A stretch of DNA of 64,000 bases, from contig JAAHFP010000035.1 in NCBI GenBank assembly GCA_010672925.1, positions 1-64,000 of the forward strand, given 5' to 3'. The DNA is from Symploca sp. SIO1C2 (GTDB lineage Bacteria > Cyanobacteriota > Cyanobacteriia > Cyanobacteriales > Coleofasciculaceae). A program made the translations under genes and the position numbers. The notes below the pieces were generated by a model. The model did no database searches, was not told where the DNA came from, and saw only the letters and a program-made list of their open reading frames with translations. Shown piece after piece: positions 9,772 through 18,322 of this stretch (position 1 is the first letter of the stretch; each line of letters begins with the position of its first letter).

Positions 9772-11499
9772 ATGTTAAAACACGATGTCATTATAGTCGG
9801 GGGTGGATTAGCTGGGTGTCGTGCAGCCTTGGAGATTAAACGTACCCAACCCAACCTCGATGTTGCTCTAGTCGCCAAAACTCACCCGATCCGTTCCCAC
9901 TCGGTAGCAGCCCAAGGAGGCATGGCTGCCACACTAAACAATGTAGACCCGGAAGACACCTGGGAGGCTCATGCCTTTGACACCGTTAAGGGCTCCGATT
10001 ATCTGGCGGATCAGGATGCGGTGGAAATCCTCACTCGCGAGGCTCCAGATGTGGTAATTGAGTTAGAACACATGGGGGTACTCTTTTCTCGTTTACCTGA
10101 TGGTAAGATTGCTCAACGGGCTTTTGGGGGACATTCCCACCGTCGTACCTGCTACGCGGCAGATAAAACGGGACATGCTATTCTCCACGAATTGGTCAAC
10201 AACCTCCGGCGTTACGGTGTTTGCGTCTACGATGAATGGTACGTGATGCGGCTGATTTTGGAGGATGATCAAGCCAAGGGTGTCGTGATGTTCAATATCC
10301 GAGATACCACCCTCCAAGTGGTACAAGCCAAGGCAGTAATGTTTGCTACCGGAGGCTATGGCAGGGTATTTAACACCACTTCCAATGACTATGCCTCTAC
10401 TGGGGATGGTTTAGCCATGGCAGCGGTGGCCGGTTTGCCATTGGCAGATATGGAATTTGTCCAGTTTCACCCAACGGGTTTATATCCAGTAGGAGTATTA
10501 ATTTCCGAAGCAGTGCGGGGAGAAGGAGCTTATCTCATTAACGCACAAGGCGATCGCTTTATGGCTAACTATGCTCCGAAACAAATGGAGTTAGCACCCA
10601 GGGATATTACCTCTAGAGCAATCACCTTAGAAATTCGCGCTGGTCGTGGCATAAACTTGGATGGTAGTGCTGGAGGGCCTTTTGTCTATCTTGACCTACG
10701 GCACATGGGTCAAGAGCAGATTATGAGTAGAGTTCCCTTCTGCTGGGAGGAAGCCCACCGATTAGTGGGGATTGATGCGGTCTACCAGCCGATACCAGTC
10801 CGTCCTACGGGGCATTACTCGATGGGTGGTATTCCTGTCAACACAGATGGGCAAGTGCGCAGTAGTGCGGAGGAACTAGTGTCAGGCTTTTTTGCGGCAG
10901 GGGAATGTGCTTGTGTCTCCGTGCATGGAGCTAATCGACTAGGTAGTAATTCCCTGCTAGAATGTGTAGTCTATGGGCGCAGAACCGGAGCCGCGATCGC
11001 TCAATACGTTCTAGACAAAAAATTTCCTGATATTGACGAACAATCTTACCTCAAGGCTGCCCAAGGAGAAATCAAAGCCCTTCTGGAGCAATCGGGAACT
11101 ATACGTATTAACCAGCTGCGTCAAAATCTCCAAGATTGCATGAGTCAATATTGTGGTGTTTTTCGCACCCAAGAGTTGATGGGGGTCGGATTAGAGGAAC
11201 TTAAACAGCTGCAACAACAGCTACCCCAGATTTACTTAGATGATAAGGATAAGTGCTGGAACACAGAAATTATTGAAGCCTTAGAATTACGCAATTTAAT
11301 GGTTGTAGGAGAAGTCATCTTATCTTCTGCTCTCAACCGGCAAGAAAGTCGCGGTGCTCACAGTCGGGAAGATTATCCCCAAAGAGATGATGCTAATTTT
11401 CTTAAACATACCTTAGCTTACTATTCCTCTGCAGGAGTTGAGCTGCAATATAAACCAGTAAGTATTACTTTGTTTGAGCCGCAAGAGCGGAAATATTAA
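9772..11499 (+). CDS. sdhA: Succinate dehydrogenase/fumarate reductase flavoprotein subunit
   Basis: A 575-residue flavoprotein that oxidises succinate to fumarate with covalently bound FAD, feeding electrons to the membrane quinone pool. The start at 9772 puts the dinucleotide-binding motif DVIIVGGGLAGCRAALE right at the N-terminus; the frame is open upstream to 9688 but has no conserved residues there. HSVAAQGGM carries the histidine expected to bind FAD. FHPTGLYP, the EAVRGEGAYL block and RPTGHYSMGG are active-site segments of the family. The C-terminal helical domain ends with AHSREDYPQRDD. No iron-sulfur or membrane subunit gene is adjacent, as is common in cyanobacteria, where sdh genes are scattered. 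Confidence 0.9.
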   Translation: MLKHDVIIVGGGLAGCRAALEIKRTQPNLDVALVAKTHPIRSHSVAAQGGMAATLNNVDPEDTWEAHAFDTVKGSDYLADQDAVEILTREAPDVVIELEHMGVLFSRLPDGKIAQRAFGGHSHRRTCYAADKTGHAILHELVNNLRRYGVCVYDEWYVMRLILEDDQAKGVVMFNIRDTTLQVVQAKAVMFATGGYGRVFNTTSNDYASTGDGLAMAAVAGLPLADMEFVQFHPTGLYPVGVLISEAVRGEGAYLINAQGDRFMANYAPKQMELAPRDITSRAITLEIRAGRGINLDGSAGGPFVYLDLRHMGQEQIMSRVPFCWEEAHRLVGIDAVYQPIPVRPTGHYSMGGIPVNTDGQVRSSAEELVSGFFAAGECACVSVHGANRLGSNSLLECVVYGRRTGAAIAQYVLDKKFPDIDEQSYLKAAQGEIKALLEQSGTIRINQLRQNLQDCMSQYCGVFRTQELMGVGLEELKQLQQQLPQIYLDDKDKCWNTEIIEALELRNLMVVGEVILSSALNRQESRGAHSREDYPQRDDANFLKHTLAYYSSAGVELQYKPVSITLFEPQERKY

Positions 11500-11591
11500 A
11501 GTAGAGTCTGGGGAGATGGGGGAGCTGAGGGCGCTGAGGAAACTGGGGGAGGGAAATATCTCTCATTTTATTTGGGTCACGGTATGAGGTG

Positions 11592-11618
11592 AAATCTAAA
11601 ATCTAAAATCTAAAATCT
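11592..11618. repeat. Period-7 tandem repeat (AAATCTA)
   Basis: Almost four heptamers between the sdhA and P450 loci. It is one of the period-7 arrays of this genome. Confidence 0.75.
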
Positions 11619-11660
11619 CTCTGTAAGTCAAGTTAGCCAAGGTTGATGAGGTAAAATTTT

Positions 11661-13067
11661 ATGGAGCAGCAGATTAGTGAAATCATGATTCTCGATGAAG
11701 GGCAAGCTTTGCCAGAGGGAATAACTACGCCACCAAGAATAGGAAAGTGGTACGATACCTTTAGTTACATCGGTAATCCTGAACAATTTTGTGCTCAAAA
11801 TTTAGCCAAGTACGGAGCAATTTTTAACACTAGTGTTTTTGGAAGTAAAACTATTTTTGTTGGTGCTTCTCAGGCAAATCAAATGGTCTTTAACGGAGAT
11901 TCAAAATATACTGAAATTGCTTTGCCTGACACCACAATGGAGATGTTTGGCGAGTACAGTCTCTTTCAACGTCCTGAGCTCCATAGAGAACGTAAAAGTG
12001 CTTTAAAACCTGGACTTACTGGTGAGATTTTAACAGGATATCTACCTCAGATTAATCAAATCATTAAAAATCGTCTGAGTCAATGGACGAATACTGGAAA
12101 AATATCCCTCTATCCAGCAGTAGAAAAAATTTGCTTTGAGATACTCGTTCCTCTGTTGTTAGGGGTTAACCTAGATGATACTAACCCCAAAAGTTTTGAG
12201 GGATTAACGGTATCAAACTCTAATCAACTCAAATCTCTGTACAAGACATACTTTGATGGTTTCTATGGCTTGTCGAAATGGAAATCTCCTTTAACTGCTT
12301 ATGGCAGAGGAGTAAAGGCAAGAGCCAAGTTGCTGGAGTTTATGCGAGCAGTTATTCAGCGCCGAAGATTATCCCAGGAAGAGATTAATCCCAAAGCTGA
12401 TTTCCTCTCCATGATGCTGGTTAGTCAGCAGCAAAATCCCGATGGAGTTTTCAGTGATACTCTGATGGAAAACCAATGTTTGTTGCAGTTATGGGCGTCC
12501 CACTACGAAGTTTCAGCATTAGTATCTTCCCTAATCTATCAACTAGGAAAATTTCCCCAGATATTAGATAAACTAAGGTCTGAGCAAGCAAAGGTAGTGG
12601 GTGAAGTCGGTAAGTTCTATACCTTTTACTCAGAGCAGTTGAAGTAAATGGTCTTTTTAGAAGCTGTTATCAAAGAGACTCTGCGTATTAATCCTCCTAG
12701 CTCAACAGCTAGTCGTCGTCTGACTAAATCCGTAGTTCTTGATGGAGTACTTTATGCTAAAGGCTGTACTATTATCGCCGAACCGCGATTAGCCCATATT
12801 ATGCCAGAACATTTTCAGCACCCAGAGAAGTTTGAGCCGGAGCGGTTCCTACCTCCTCGGAATGAGGGCAGGATGTATGAATTTATTCCTTTTGGAGGTG
12901 GTGTACATGCTTGCTTAGGAATCCAGATGGCGATGGTAATTACGAAGATATTTGCTAATCATGCAATCTCTTTGTTTGACTGGCAACTGACGGGTGAAGC
13001 TTCTTTTGTACAGTTTCCTCTGAAGAAAATCAAGAATAATTACCAAATTAATCTGCAGCCAGTCTAA
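11661..13067 (+). pseudogene. Cytochrome P450 (CYP120-like), interrupted by an in-frame TAA
   Basis: Two same-frame open stretches, 11661-12647 and 12648-13067, together make one P450 of about 468 codons split by a TAA at 12645-12647. The junction falls inside a conserved block: EQLK, stop, MVFLEAVIKETLRINPP, where the K-helix ExxR is intact. The heme-binding loop is also intact (FIPFGGGVHACLG). The I-helix oxygen-activation motif, normally AGHET-like, is replaced by WASHYEV with one residue missing. The closest family by eye is CYP120, retinoid and fatty-acid hydroxylases of cyanobacteria. A nonsense change plus a lost catalytic motif suggests a decaying gene. Stop readthrough or a sequencing error at one base would be the alternatives. 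Confidence 0.8.
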
Positions 13068-13105
13068 TGGCTTGAATTTGAAAGGTTTACAGTCACTTAC
13101 ATGTC

Positions 13106-13897
13106 TTATGGCAAGTAGGGCAAAAGAGCCTCAAACCAAGCTTGCGCCAACTTTTCCTCGCCAAGTAAACCCGGATGCACCCCATCGTAGGTATGGGCTC
13201 CCGGCAAGGAAGGATCGCTGATCCAATCGATTTGGTGATCAATCAGGATCACAGGTGATTCTGGCAGGCTCTTCGCGGGGGCAAAGGCAGCCATCTTTGC
13301 ACGGTAGCTAGGAAAAGGTTCCCATTCGGGGGGGCTTTGACCCAGAAATATGACGACATTGGGGTTCTTAGCCCTGAGCTTATCAATAATTTGGCTTATC
13401 TCATTCACCGTGCTGGATGGGGTTTGCCCCTGATCCAGGTCATTGTGGCCAAGTTGAATCAGGGCGATGTCAGCAGAAGACGGATAGCCGTTCATCCACC
13501 CGTCGAGTTGCTCAAGGATCTCATCAGTCCGCCAGCCCCAGCGTGCTTCATGGTCTCGGTCAAAAGTCTGACCTTTGTAATCAGGAAAATCCGGCGTCCC
13601 CTTGAAGTTTGTTTTCAAGGAGCCCACAAAGTCGAAGGCAATTTCAGCGTCGATAAGCTTAGTCCACAGATTGTAGCGCCAGCTTTTATTTTCCCAATTC
13701 CCCTGGGTGATGGAGTCGCCTATCAGCACAATCACCACTGGCGAAGCTTCATTGCTTTGAGCCAGATGACCAAAATAGTTGCTGTCAGCAATCATCAGAT
13801 TCTCCAGTGCAGGAAGAAAAACGCCTCCTGACAGAAAAAGAAGCGTGCTTAGAGACAGCTTGGATAGAATGCGGATAGTGTTATTCATTAACAACAA
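13106..13897 (-). CDS. Secreted SGNH/GDSL-type hydrolase
   Basis: A 263-residue enzyme of the SGNH superfamily (esterases and lipases with a Ser-Asp-His triad). The nucleophile block is VIVLIGDSITQGNW, the Asn block is QLGHNDLDQG, and the C-terminal block DGVHPG supplies Asp and His. The N-terminus is a basic start and a hydrophobic run (ILSKLSLSTLLFLSGGVFL), so export through the inner membrane is likely. The true start may be the fourth codon. The natural substrate, a sugar or lipid ester, cannot be told. It is convergent with the P450 pseudogene. Confidence 0.8.
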   Translation of the reverse strand: MLLMNNTIRILSKLSLSTLLFLSGGVFLPALENLMIADSNYFGHLAQSNEASPVVIVLIGDSITQGNWENKSWRYNLWTKLIDAEIAFDFVGSLKTNFKGTPDFPDYKGQTFDRDHEARWGWRTDEILEQLDGWMNGYPSSADIALIQLGHNDLDQGQTPSSTVNEISQIIDKLRAKNPNVVIFLGQSPPEWEPFPSYRAKMAAFAPAKSLPESPVILIDHQIDWISDPSLPGAHTYDGVHPGLLGEEKLAQAWFEALLPYLP

Positions 13898-13946
13898 TAG
13901 CTAGCTTTCTTGCCCACTTTATTTTTTTGCGTCATTCTACCGGAAA

Positions 13947-13966
13947 CAAGGGGCTTAAGCCCCTTG
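13947..13966. repeat. 20-bp palindrome CAAGGGGCTTAAGCCCCTTG
   Basis: A perfect palindrome in the gap between divergent genes, related to the one at 9669. It is probably a dispersed hairpin repeat. Confidence 0.6.
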
Positions 13967-14058
13967 CCTCAGTTGTAACATAATCTCATTATGCGCGTCG
14001 TGCTTTGTTTTTTGAGTTGAGTTTGCATTGACTCTATTTTTACTTTAAGGATAATTTT

Positions 14059-14394
14059 ATGAAGAATCTTATTGCCGCTTTTGGCTTACTTCTTTCTACA
14101 AAAATGGCCTATGCAAACCCAGTCAGCACTGATGCCATTGCTTGTAGCACAGAAGCTTTGTTCATTACCATCAATTCTCGCGAAGCAGTGATTGAGCGTG
14201 ACGAAGCCAAAACCATGCGAGCGAATCAATGGAGTGTGACAGGATTTGAAGCTAAAATTAATGGTCAAAAAGTATGGGTTCTGGCTAAGTTTCCAGATGC
14301 CTCCTATGTTTACCAAGTTGACGGAACAGCGAATTACTTCTGGCGTATGCAAGATGGCTTCGATGTGACTTTGAGCTGTGAATCTTTCGACTGA
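14059..14394 (+). CDS. Small secreted protein of unknown function
   Basis: A 111-residue protein with a clear signal peptide (MKNLIAAFGLLLSTKMAYANP, cleavage probably after AYA). The mature part of about 92 residues contains two cysteines far apart (after IA and before ESFD) that could form a disulfide, and several Trp/Tyr. I recognise no family. A ribosome site like AAGGA lies about 7 bp before the ATG, so the start is well supported. It stands alone, followed by a hairpin element at 14422. Confidence 0.65.
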   Translation: MKNLIAAFGLLLSTKMAYANPVSTDAIACSTEALFITINSREAVIERDEAKTMRANQWSVTGFEAKINGQKVWVLAKFPDASYVYQVDGTANYFWRMQDGFDVTLSCESFD

Positions 14395-14421
14395 TGCTAG
14401 GGTGAAAAAAATGTGGTGGTA

Positions 14422-14482
14422 GGGGCGGGTTTAGGGATAATCTAGCCAATTTTTACCAAAATCTTTCCATCAAAACCCGCCC
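14422..14482. repeat. Hairpin repeat GGGGCGGGTTT ... AAAACCCGCCC, copy 1
   Basis: A 61-bp element with complementary ends of 11 bp around an AT-rich interior. A second copy lies at 45166-45225. Copy 1 follows the small secreted protein gene and could end its transcript. Confidence 0.65.
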
Positions 14483-14510
14483 TGTATCTCTGTCGAAAGT
14501 CAATATGTTG

Positions 14511-14531
14511 CCGAGAAGAGTGAGTTGTAAC
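14511..14531 (-). repeat. Half CRISPR repeat (remnant)
   Basis: The 21 bases here match positions 16770-16790, the distal half of the degenerate CRISPR repeat, at 20 of 21 positions (GAGAAGAGTGAGTTGTAAC is shared). It stands alone 2.2 kb from the array, separated by toxin-antitoxin, xisI and intron remnants. Confidence 0.55.
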
Positions 14532-14532
14532 T

Positions 14533-14928
14533 TCACCCATGTTTATAGATATCCATCTTCCCATCAACCCAGAGAACGTGAAAAACACCATCAGTTTTAA
14601 ACCCAATCAATCTTGCTACTTTCTTGCCGATGTATGTTGAGATAATAACCTGATCTTTCCCGATACCCGAAAGTGAGCCTTTGATGCTTGATTGTGGAAT
14701 CTTTTCATGGCCAAGACCTTGCCTGTCTTGCCCTCTAATATCCTCCCAAGTCATCTCACTCCATTTGGTGAGTCTCTGAAGAAATGCTTTTCTTTTTTGT
14801 GGACTGTCTAAATCTGAAAGTTTATAGCCTTTTCTACAGTTCTTGAAACAAAAAACAGGATAGTCAAACTGTAACTGAGGAGGTTCAGTCTTCACACCTT
14901 TCTTTATCGGTTTAGGATTTTTGACCAT
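14533..14928 (-). CDS. Putative toxin partner of the Panacea-domain protein
   Basis: A 131-residue basic protein. The frame is open to 15003, but that start would overlap the upstream gene by 56 bp, so the ATG at 14928, 20 bp after the upstream stop, is preferred. Visible features are LTKWSEMTWEDIRGQDRQGLGHEKI and, near the end, ARLIGFKTDGVFHVLWVDGKMDIY. This mix of a W-x-D helix, a G-H-E-K segment and a C-terminal strand pair resembles proteins encoded next to Panacea/SocA antitoxins. It is not an RNase family I can name. Pairing with the upstream gene is the main basis for the toxin call. Confidence 0.5.
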   Translation of the reverse strand: MVKNPKPIKKGVKTEPPQLQFDYPVFCFKNCRKGYKLSDLDSPQKRKAFLQRLTKWSEMTWEDIRGQDRQGLGHEKIPQSSIKGSLSGIGKDQVIISTYIGKKVARLIGFKTDGVFHVLWVDGKMDIYKHG

Positions 14929-14947
14929 CTTCAATTGCTGATTAGAG

Positions 14948-15373
14948 TTACAATCTCTCTCTAAAGAAATCTCCAAGAGATTCAGTGGAAATAGTTTTTC
15001 CATTGTTGAAAGCCAGTTTCCAAGGAAGTTCCTGATAAGTCATTTCCCTTAAAGCCCATGCTGAATATTGAGAATGGACACCAAGAACTTCATGGAGAAA
15101 AGCTATCTGTTCATCATCAATTTCCAAAGATACAGCCTCTTGTGGAAGAGGAATAATAGAGCTACCTGAGGTCTTGTACTGCTGGTACACTGTTGGCACG
15201 ACGGGGCCCTGTTGCCATGCCTCAATGTCGTCATCAAAGATTGCTACACCATACTTAGCAATGAAGAAACCCTGGGCATAGTAGAGTAACTTTTGGAGCT
15301 TCAGATTAGTGATATCAGGATCTTCCTGGTCTTGAGACTGAAGTATGTATTTTGCGACTGTTAGAGCTTTCAT
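14948..15373 (-). CDS. Panacea-domain (DUF4065, SocA-like) antitoxin
   Basis: A 141-residue protein of the Panacea/DUF4065 family. The signature is NLKLQKLLYYAQGFFIAKYG, followed by EAWQQGPVVPTVYQQYK. Members such as SocA act as antitoxins, and the domain neutralises many unrelated toxins encoded beside it. Here it is first in a two-gene minus-strand unit with the small basic protein just downstream. A HIP1-based inverted repeat with a T run lies between its start and xisI. The family call is firm; the toxin it controls is inferred. Confidence 0.8.
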   Translation of the reverse strand: MKALTVAKYILQSQDQEDPDITNLKLQKLLYYAQGFFIAKYGVAIFDDDIEAWQQGPVVPTVYQQYKTSGSSIIPLPQEAVSLEIDDEQIAFLHEVLGVHSQYSAWALREMTYQELPWKLAFNNGKTISTESLGDFFRERL

Positions 15374-15398
15374 TACACCGAACCTACATTTTAGTCGT

Positions 15399-15441
15399 GC
15401 GATCGCTAGCAGTGTAAAGGTTTTTTTGTTTTAGCGATCGC
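15399..15441. repeat. HIP1-based inverted repeat
   Basis: GCGATCGCT at 15399 and AGCGATCGC at 15433 form 9-bp arms around an AT-rich loop, followed by a run of six T on the plus strand. It separates xisI from the Panacea gene. HIP1 sites are frequent by themselves, so a function as a terminator is only possible. Confidence 0.4.
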
Positions 15442-15482
15442 TTTTTTGCACTCTTTGTAGCTAATCGCTGGTTTTCCAAGGG

Positions 15483-15818
15483 TTATACTGCTGCGAATTC
15501 TGTAAACTGACGTAAACGGGGAGGATGAAAAGCTAGGACAATATCTTCACGAGGTACTCCTGCCTGTAGCAAATCAGTGGCAATGCCGTCTTCAGTACAG
15601 TCTTCTTCAATCCAGATTTTTTGGTCTTTCAAACGAAGGTGGATGACGTTACGTTTGATGCGGTTGTCTTGATACCACCCCATTTTGAGGAGAAGATACT
15701 GTTCACGAATGGGATCGAGTAGTAAGACAGATTCAATATCAGGGTTACTTGAGCTAAGCTGGTGATATTCTTCTAGAACTTTCTGGATTAGATTTCGATA
15801 GTGGTTGAGTTTATCCAT
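15483..15818 (-). CDS. xisI: XisI-family protein (fdxN element excision controlling factor)
   Basis: A 111-residue XisI protein: MDKLNHYRNLIQKVLEEYHQ at the start, LLLDPIREQYLLLKMGW, IHLRLKDQKIWIEEDCTEDG in the middle and GVPREDIVLAFHPP at the end. XisI was named as an accessory factor in excision of the fdxN element in heterocyst cyanobacteria. XisH/XisI pairs are widespread in non-heterocystous genomes too, where they may act as a nuclease-type or toxin-antitoxin pair. The normal partner xisH overlaps the xisI start; here only its last part survives. xisI is therefore probably an orphan. Confidence 0.85.
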   Translation of the reverse strand: MDKLNHYRNLIQKVLEEYHQLSSSNPDIESVLLLDPIREQYLLLKMGWYQDNRIKRNVIHLRLKDQKIWIEEDCTEDGIATDLLQAGVPREDIVLAFHPPRLRQFTEFAAV

Positions 15819-15898
15819 TTTTGAACGATCTCCTGGGCTGAATCAAAAACCAATAAGTTGATCTGGGTTGTTTGAAGCATTAATTGAGCAAGTGGAGT
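15788..15898 (-). pseudogene. xisH: xisH, C-terminal remnant
   Basis: In the frame offset from xisI, the minus strand reads PLAQLMLQTTQINLLVFD and then SAQEIVQKWIN before a TAA at 15788. This matches the usual end of XisH (LLVFD...EIVQWI) and overlaps the xisI start exactly as in intact xisHI pairs. Upstream of about 15898 the match stops and the group II intron reverse-transcriptase remnant begins. The front of xisH has therefore been lost or displaced by that insertion. Confidence 0.7.
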
Positions 15899-16259
15899 AA
15901 TGTACTATGTGAGTTTTAGCTTTGGATAAAGCCAGCCCCTTAGTTTTTAGCCATCCAGATAAGATATCTCTTGTCCTCTGGGCATCCTCAGAGGTTTTAC
16001 AGAAAACCACTAGGTCATCAGTATATCTAACTAAACCACGGTTACCAATGGTATGGCCGTTTTTGTCATAGCGAATACTGAGAGCTTCTTCCAATCCATG
16101 CAAGGCAATATTAGCCAAAAGTGGCGAGATTATCCCACCTTGAGGTACGCCAGTTTCTGTATTGCATCCTAACTTTTCCCCACAATTCGGTTCCTTTGCA
16201 TCGAGTTCAAGGGATTCACATGCTACACGTCGGCGCTCTTTCGAGTCGTTGAATATAAC
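15843..16259 (-). pseudogene. Group II intron reverse transcriptase fragment
   Basis: The open frame contains GVPQGGIISPLLANIALHG (RT block 4) and RYTDDLVVFCKTSEDAQ (the catalytic YxDD block). It continues to GWLKTKGLALSKAKTHIVH, then runs into unrelated sequence and stops. The N-terminal RT blocks, the maturase and the HNH region are missing. Residues upstream of block 4, back to about 16259, are open but not recognisable. It is a dead fragment of the intron-encoded protein. Confidence 0.75.
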
Positions 16260-16750
16260 CTATCTGCCCAGTTATGATTTCCTGTTTACCGTTAGGTCTG
16301 GCAGCTTTAGCTTCTTGTAGCTTCTTACACCCACTGGGGGATTCAAACTCATAAATTATTGTTTTTACTTACTGCATCGAACCTAGTCGTAAGACCCCAA
16401 TGGGGTTACTTCATATCACACACAAGAGATACAGCCGTGTTGGGTTCCTTCTATACACCGGAGGCATATTGATGTCCTATATTCCGAAGCTGGGACAGAA
16501 TATCTAACCCCATTTACCGTTTCAGCCGTTTTCCGTAGTTCCGCATCACGATGCCTCAAAGAAGATTCACTTGCGTTAACCAACACATGGCTTTACCCTA
16601 GCGCTACGTCCATCTTTTCGGCTGACAGATTTGGCGCATTTCCCCCGCTTCTTTGAGACATCTCCGTTCCCCGTGATGGACTTTCACTGCAGGTACTAGC
16701 TTAGACATTAGCCTGGAGCGTTCAACCACTCGCTCTCGTGTGAGACTAAT
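15899..16750 (-). mobile_element. Group II intron remnant (5' ribozyme part plus RT fragment)
   Basis: Upstream of the RT fragment, the minus strand over 16260-16750 is non-coding and GC-structured. It contains CAGTGAAAGTCC-like sequence and short complementary segments as found in domains I-III of bacterial group II introns. The 3' domains V and VI are not seen, because the RT fragment joins directly to the xisH tail near 15898. The 5' end appears to lie close to the damaged CRISPR repeat at 16755. Boundaries are approximate. Confidence 0.6.
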
Positions 16751-16754
16751 AGTC

Positions 16755-16938
16755 TAACCCATCTCCTCACGGAGAAGAGTGAGTTGTAACAAGGTATAAA
16801 ACCATCATCGTTCTCACTGATAAAATTATGTTTCCATCTCCTTGCGGAGAAGATTGAGTTGTAACCAATATATTGATAACATTAACGGCTCTTGCAGTTG
16901 ATGTTTCTATCTCCTCACGGAGAAAATTGAGTTATAAC
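16755..16938 (-). CRISPR. Mini CRISPR array: three 36-bp repeats, two spacers
   Basis: Repeats lie at 16755-16790 (degenerate), 16830-16865 and 16903-16938. The middle one begins GTTTCCATCTCCTTGCGGAG and ends ATTGAGTTGTAAC. Spacers are 39 bp (16791-16829) and 37 bp (16866-16902). Read on the minus strand, the repeat starts GTTACAACTC and ends GGAAAC, the usual orientation for type I/III repeats. The degenerate repeat is then the distal one, with its end replaced by GGGTTA. No cas genes are in the window, so this is probably an orphan or decayed array. Confidence 0.85.
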
Positions 16939-17116
16939 CTTTCGCTGGGAAACATACTACTAGTATAGCATCTAGAAGCCGTTTGCGACCACTCAAAAAG
17001 TTAGTACAAAGTACTAGAAACAAAAGAAAACGACTGAAATCCTTACAGGACAAGGGAACGACCGCCTCAAGGAAAGCATGAGGGTTTCAACTATTTTCGG
17101 AGGCGGTCGCATAAAT

Positions 17117-18307
17117 TTACTTTTCCTTAATATTCAAACGGAACAATAGAAACTGAGTCACCTGAACATCACTAAAATTATCGTCGCTCACTAATAGTAA
17201 ACTCTGAGTACCATCCGGTAAACGAGGGCCAAGGGTAATACCTTCGAGATTGTCTAAGTACATACCCAAAGTACTCAAATCCAACAGCAACTTCTTCTTT
17301 ACTGGAGTAATATTAGCAATATCACCCTTGAGGCTAGCAATCTTCGAGGTATCAGTAGCTCCCCCAAGAGCTAGCTGATAGATCTTGGCCATGACACCAA
17401 AAGTACCATAGGTACGCTCCAAACTGAGAAAATGACCCCCTCCATCCAGAGTTATTATGTCCGTTAAGCCACTACCGATAGTTCCCAGGGGAGGAGGTTC
17501 CAGGAGATACAGATGCTCACTCACTACTATTGTTGGAGCAAATTCTTGAATGAGATAATGTAGCAAACGAATTCGAGTTGGCTCTTGGGGTGTATCTGCT
17601 AAGCTGTCTTGGAAGAGGGCTGACTCAGTAGCAGTAAACAAACGAAAAGGGTCCCCCTTTCCAGCGGCTAAGCTTATGGGTTCGAGAGATAAAGACTCAA
17701 ATCCTAAGTTATTTTGTATACCGTGAGGTTCTGGCTGAGTATCACTACTCTCATTCGGTAAATACCTTTGGGGAATCGGTAAATTTTTTTGCTGCTGTCC
17801 GGTGGTTAAATCAAACTCCCGGATAAAAGGAGCAATTCCCTGACGTGTAGCTCCCTCACTAGAGATATATACAGTTTTTTTAGCAGAAAGGGCAATACCT
17901 TCCGGGTCAATAGTACCTTGAGCAAAAGTAGCACCATTCTCATCTTTGAGGAAAGTCACATCTGCTACTTCTACCTTTTCCAAGGCAATTTCCCCTGTAT
18001 CCCCAGTATTGAGCTTCAGATTGAGGGTGTAAAATCTGGCAGGAGCCGACTCAGAGCGGTCATCGGAGATAGCATAGAATAGATTACGTTGCCGGTCATA
18101 GGTCAATCCCGACAATCCCCCGACTGTTGTATCCTGGAACTGCATCTTAGGCAACTGATATTCCCCTAAGAAATCCAGAGAAAGATCGAGAAAAGTTCGC
18201 TGTTCTATACTAGCTTGGGAATTGGCGGGAGATGGAGCACAAGCAGTAGTAAGGTTACTGAGTAAAATCGCTAATATAAGAAGGCAGAAGGTTTGTATCT
18301 TTGTCAT
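17117..18307 (-). CDS. Phytase-like esterase lipoprotein (PF13449 family)
   Basis: A 396-residue exported protein. The N-terminus has a lipoprotein signal (LLILAILLSNLTTAC, lipid Cys at about residue 23). The rest has the features of the 'esterase-like activity of phytase' beta-propeller family: GGLSGLTYDRQRNLFYAISDD near the start, TIDPEGIALS and SEGATRQGIAPFIREFD in the middle, and NLEGITLGPRLPDG...LLLVSDDNF near the end. These acidic loops probably bind metal or phosphate esters. It is expected to sit on the membrane facing the periplasm. It is divergent from the TPR gene at 18511, separated by simple repeats. Confidence 0.8.
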   Translation of the reverse strand: MTKIQTFCLLILAILLSNLTTACAPSPANSQASIEQRTFLDLSLDFLGEYQLPKMQFQDTTVGGLSGLTYDRQRNLFYAISDDRSESAPARFYTLNLKLNTGDTGEIALEKVEVADVTFLKDENGATFAQGTIDPEGIALSAKKTVYISSEGATRQGIAPFIREFDLTTGQQQKNLPIPQRYLPNESSDTQPEPHGIQNNLGFESLSLEPISLAAGKGDPFRLFTATESALFQDSLADTPQEPTRIRLLHYLIQEFAPTIVVSEHLYLLEPPPLGTIGSGLTDIITLDGGGHFLSLERTYGTFGVMAKIYQLALGGATDTSKIASLKGDIANITPVKKKLLLDLSTLGMYLDNLEGITLGPRLPDGTQSLLLVSDDNFSDVQVTQFLLFRLNIKEK

Positions 18308-18322
18308 GGAAATGAGGAAGGG

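Noticed and set aside
15399-15441. Rho-independent terminator for xisI
   Set aside because: The T run follows the hairpin on the plus strand, while xisI and the Panacea gene are on the minus strand; recorded only as an inverted repeat.
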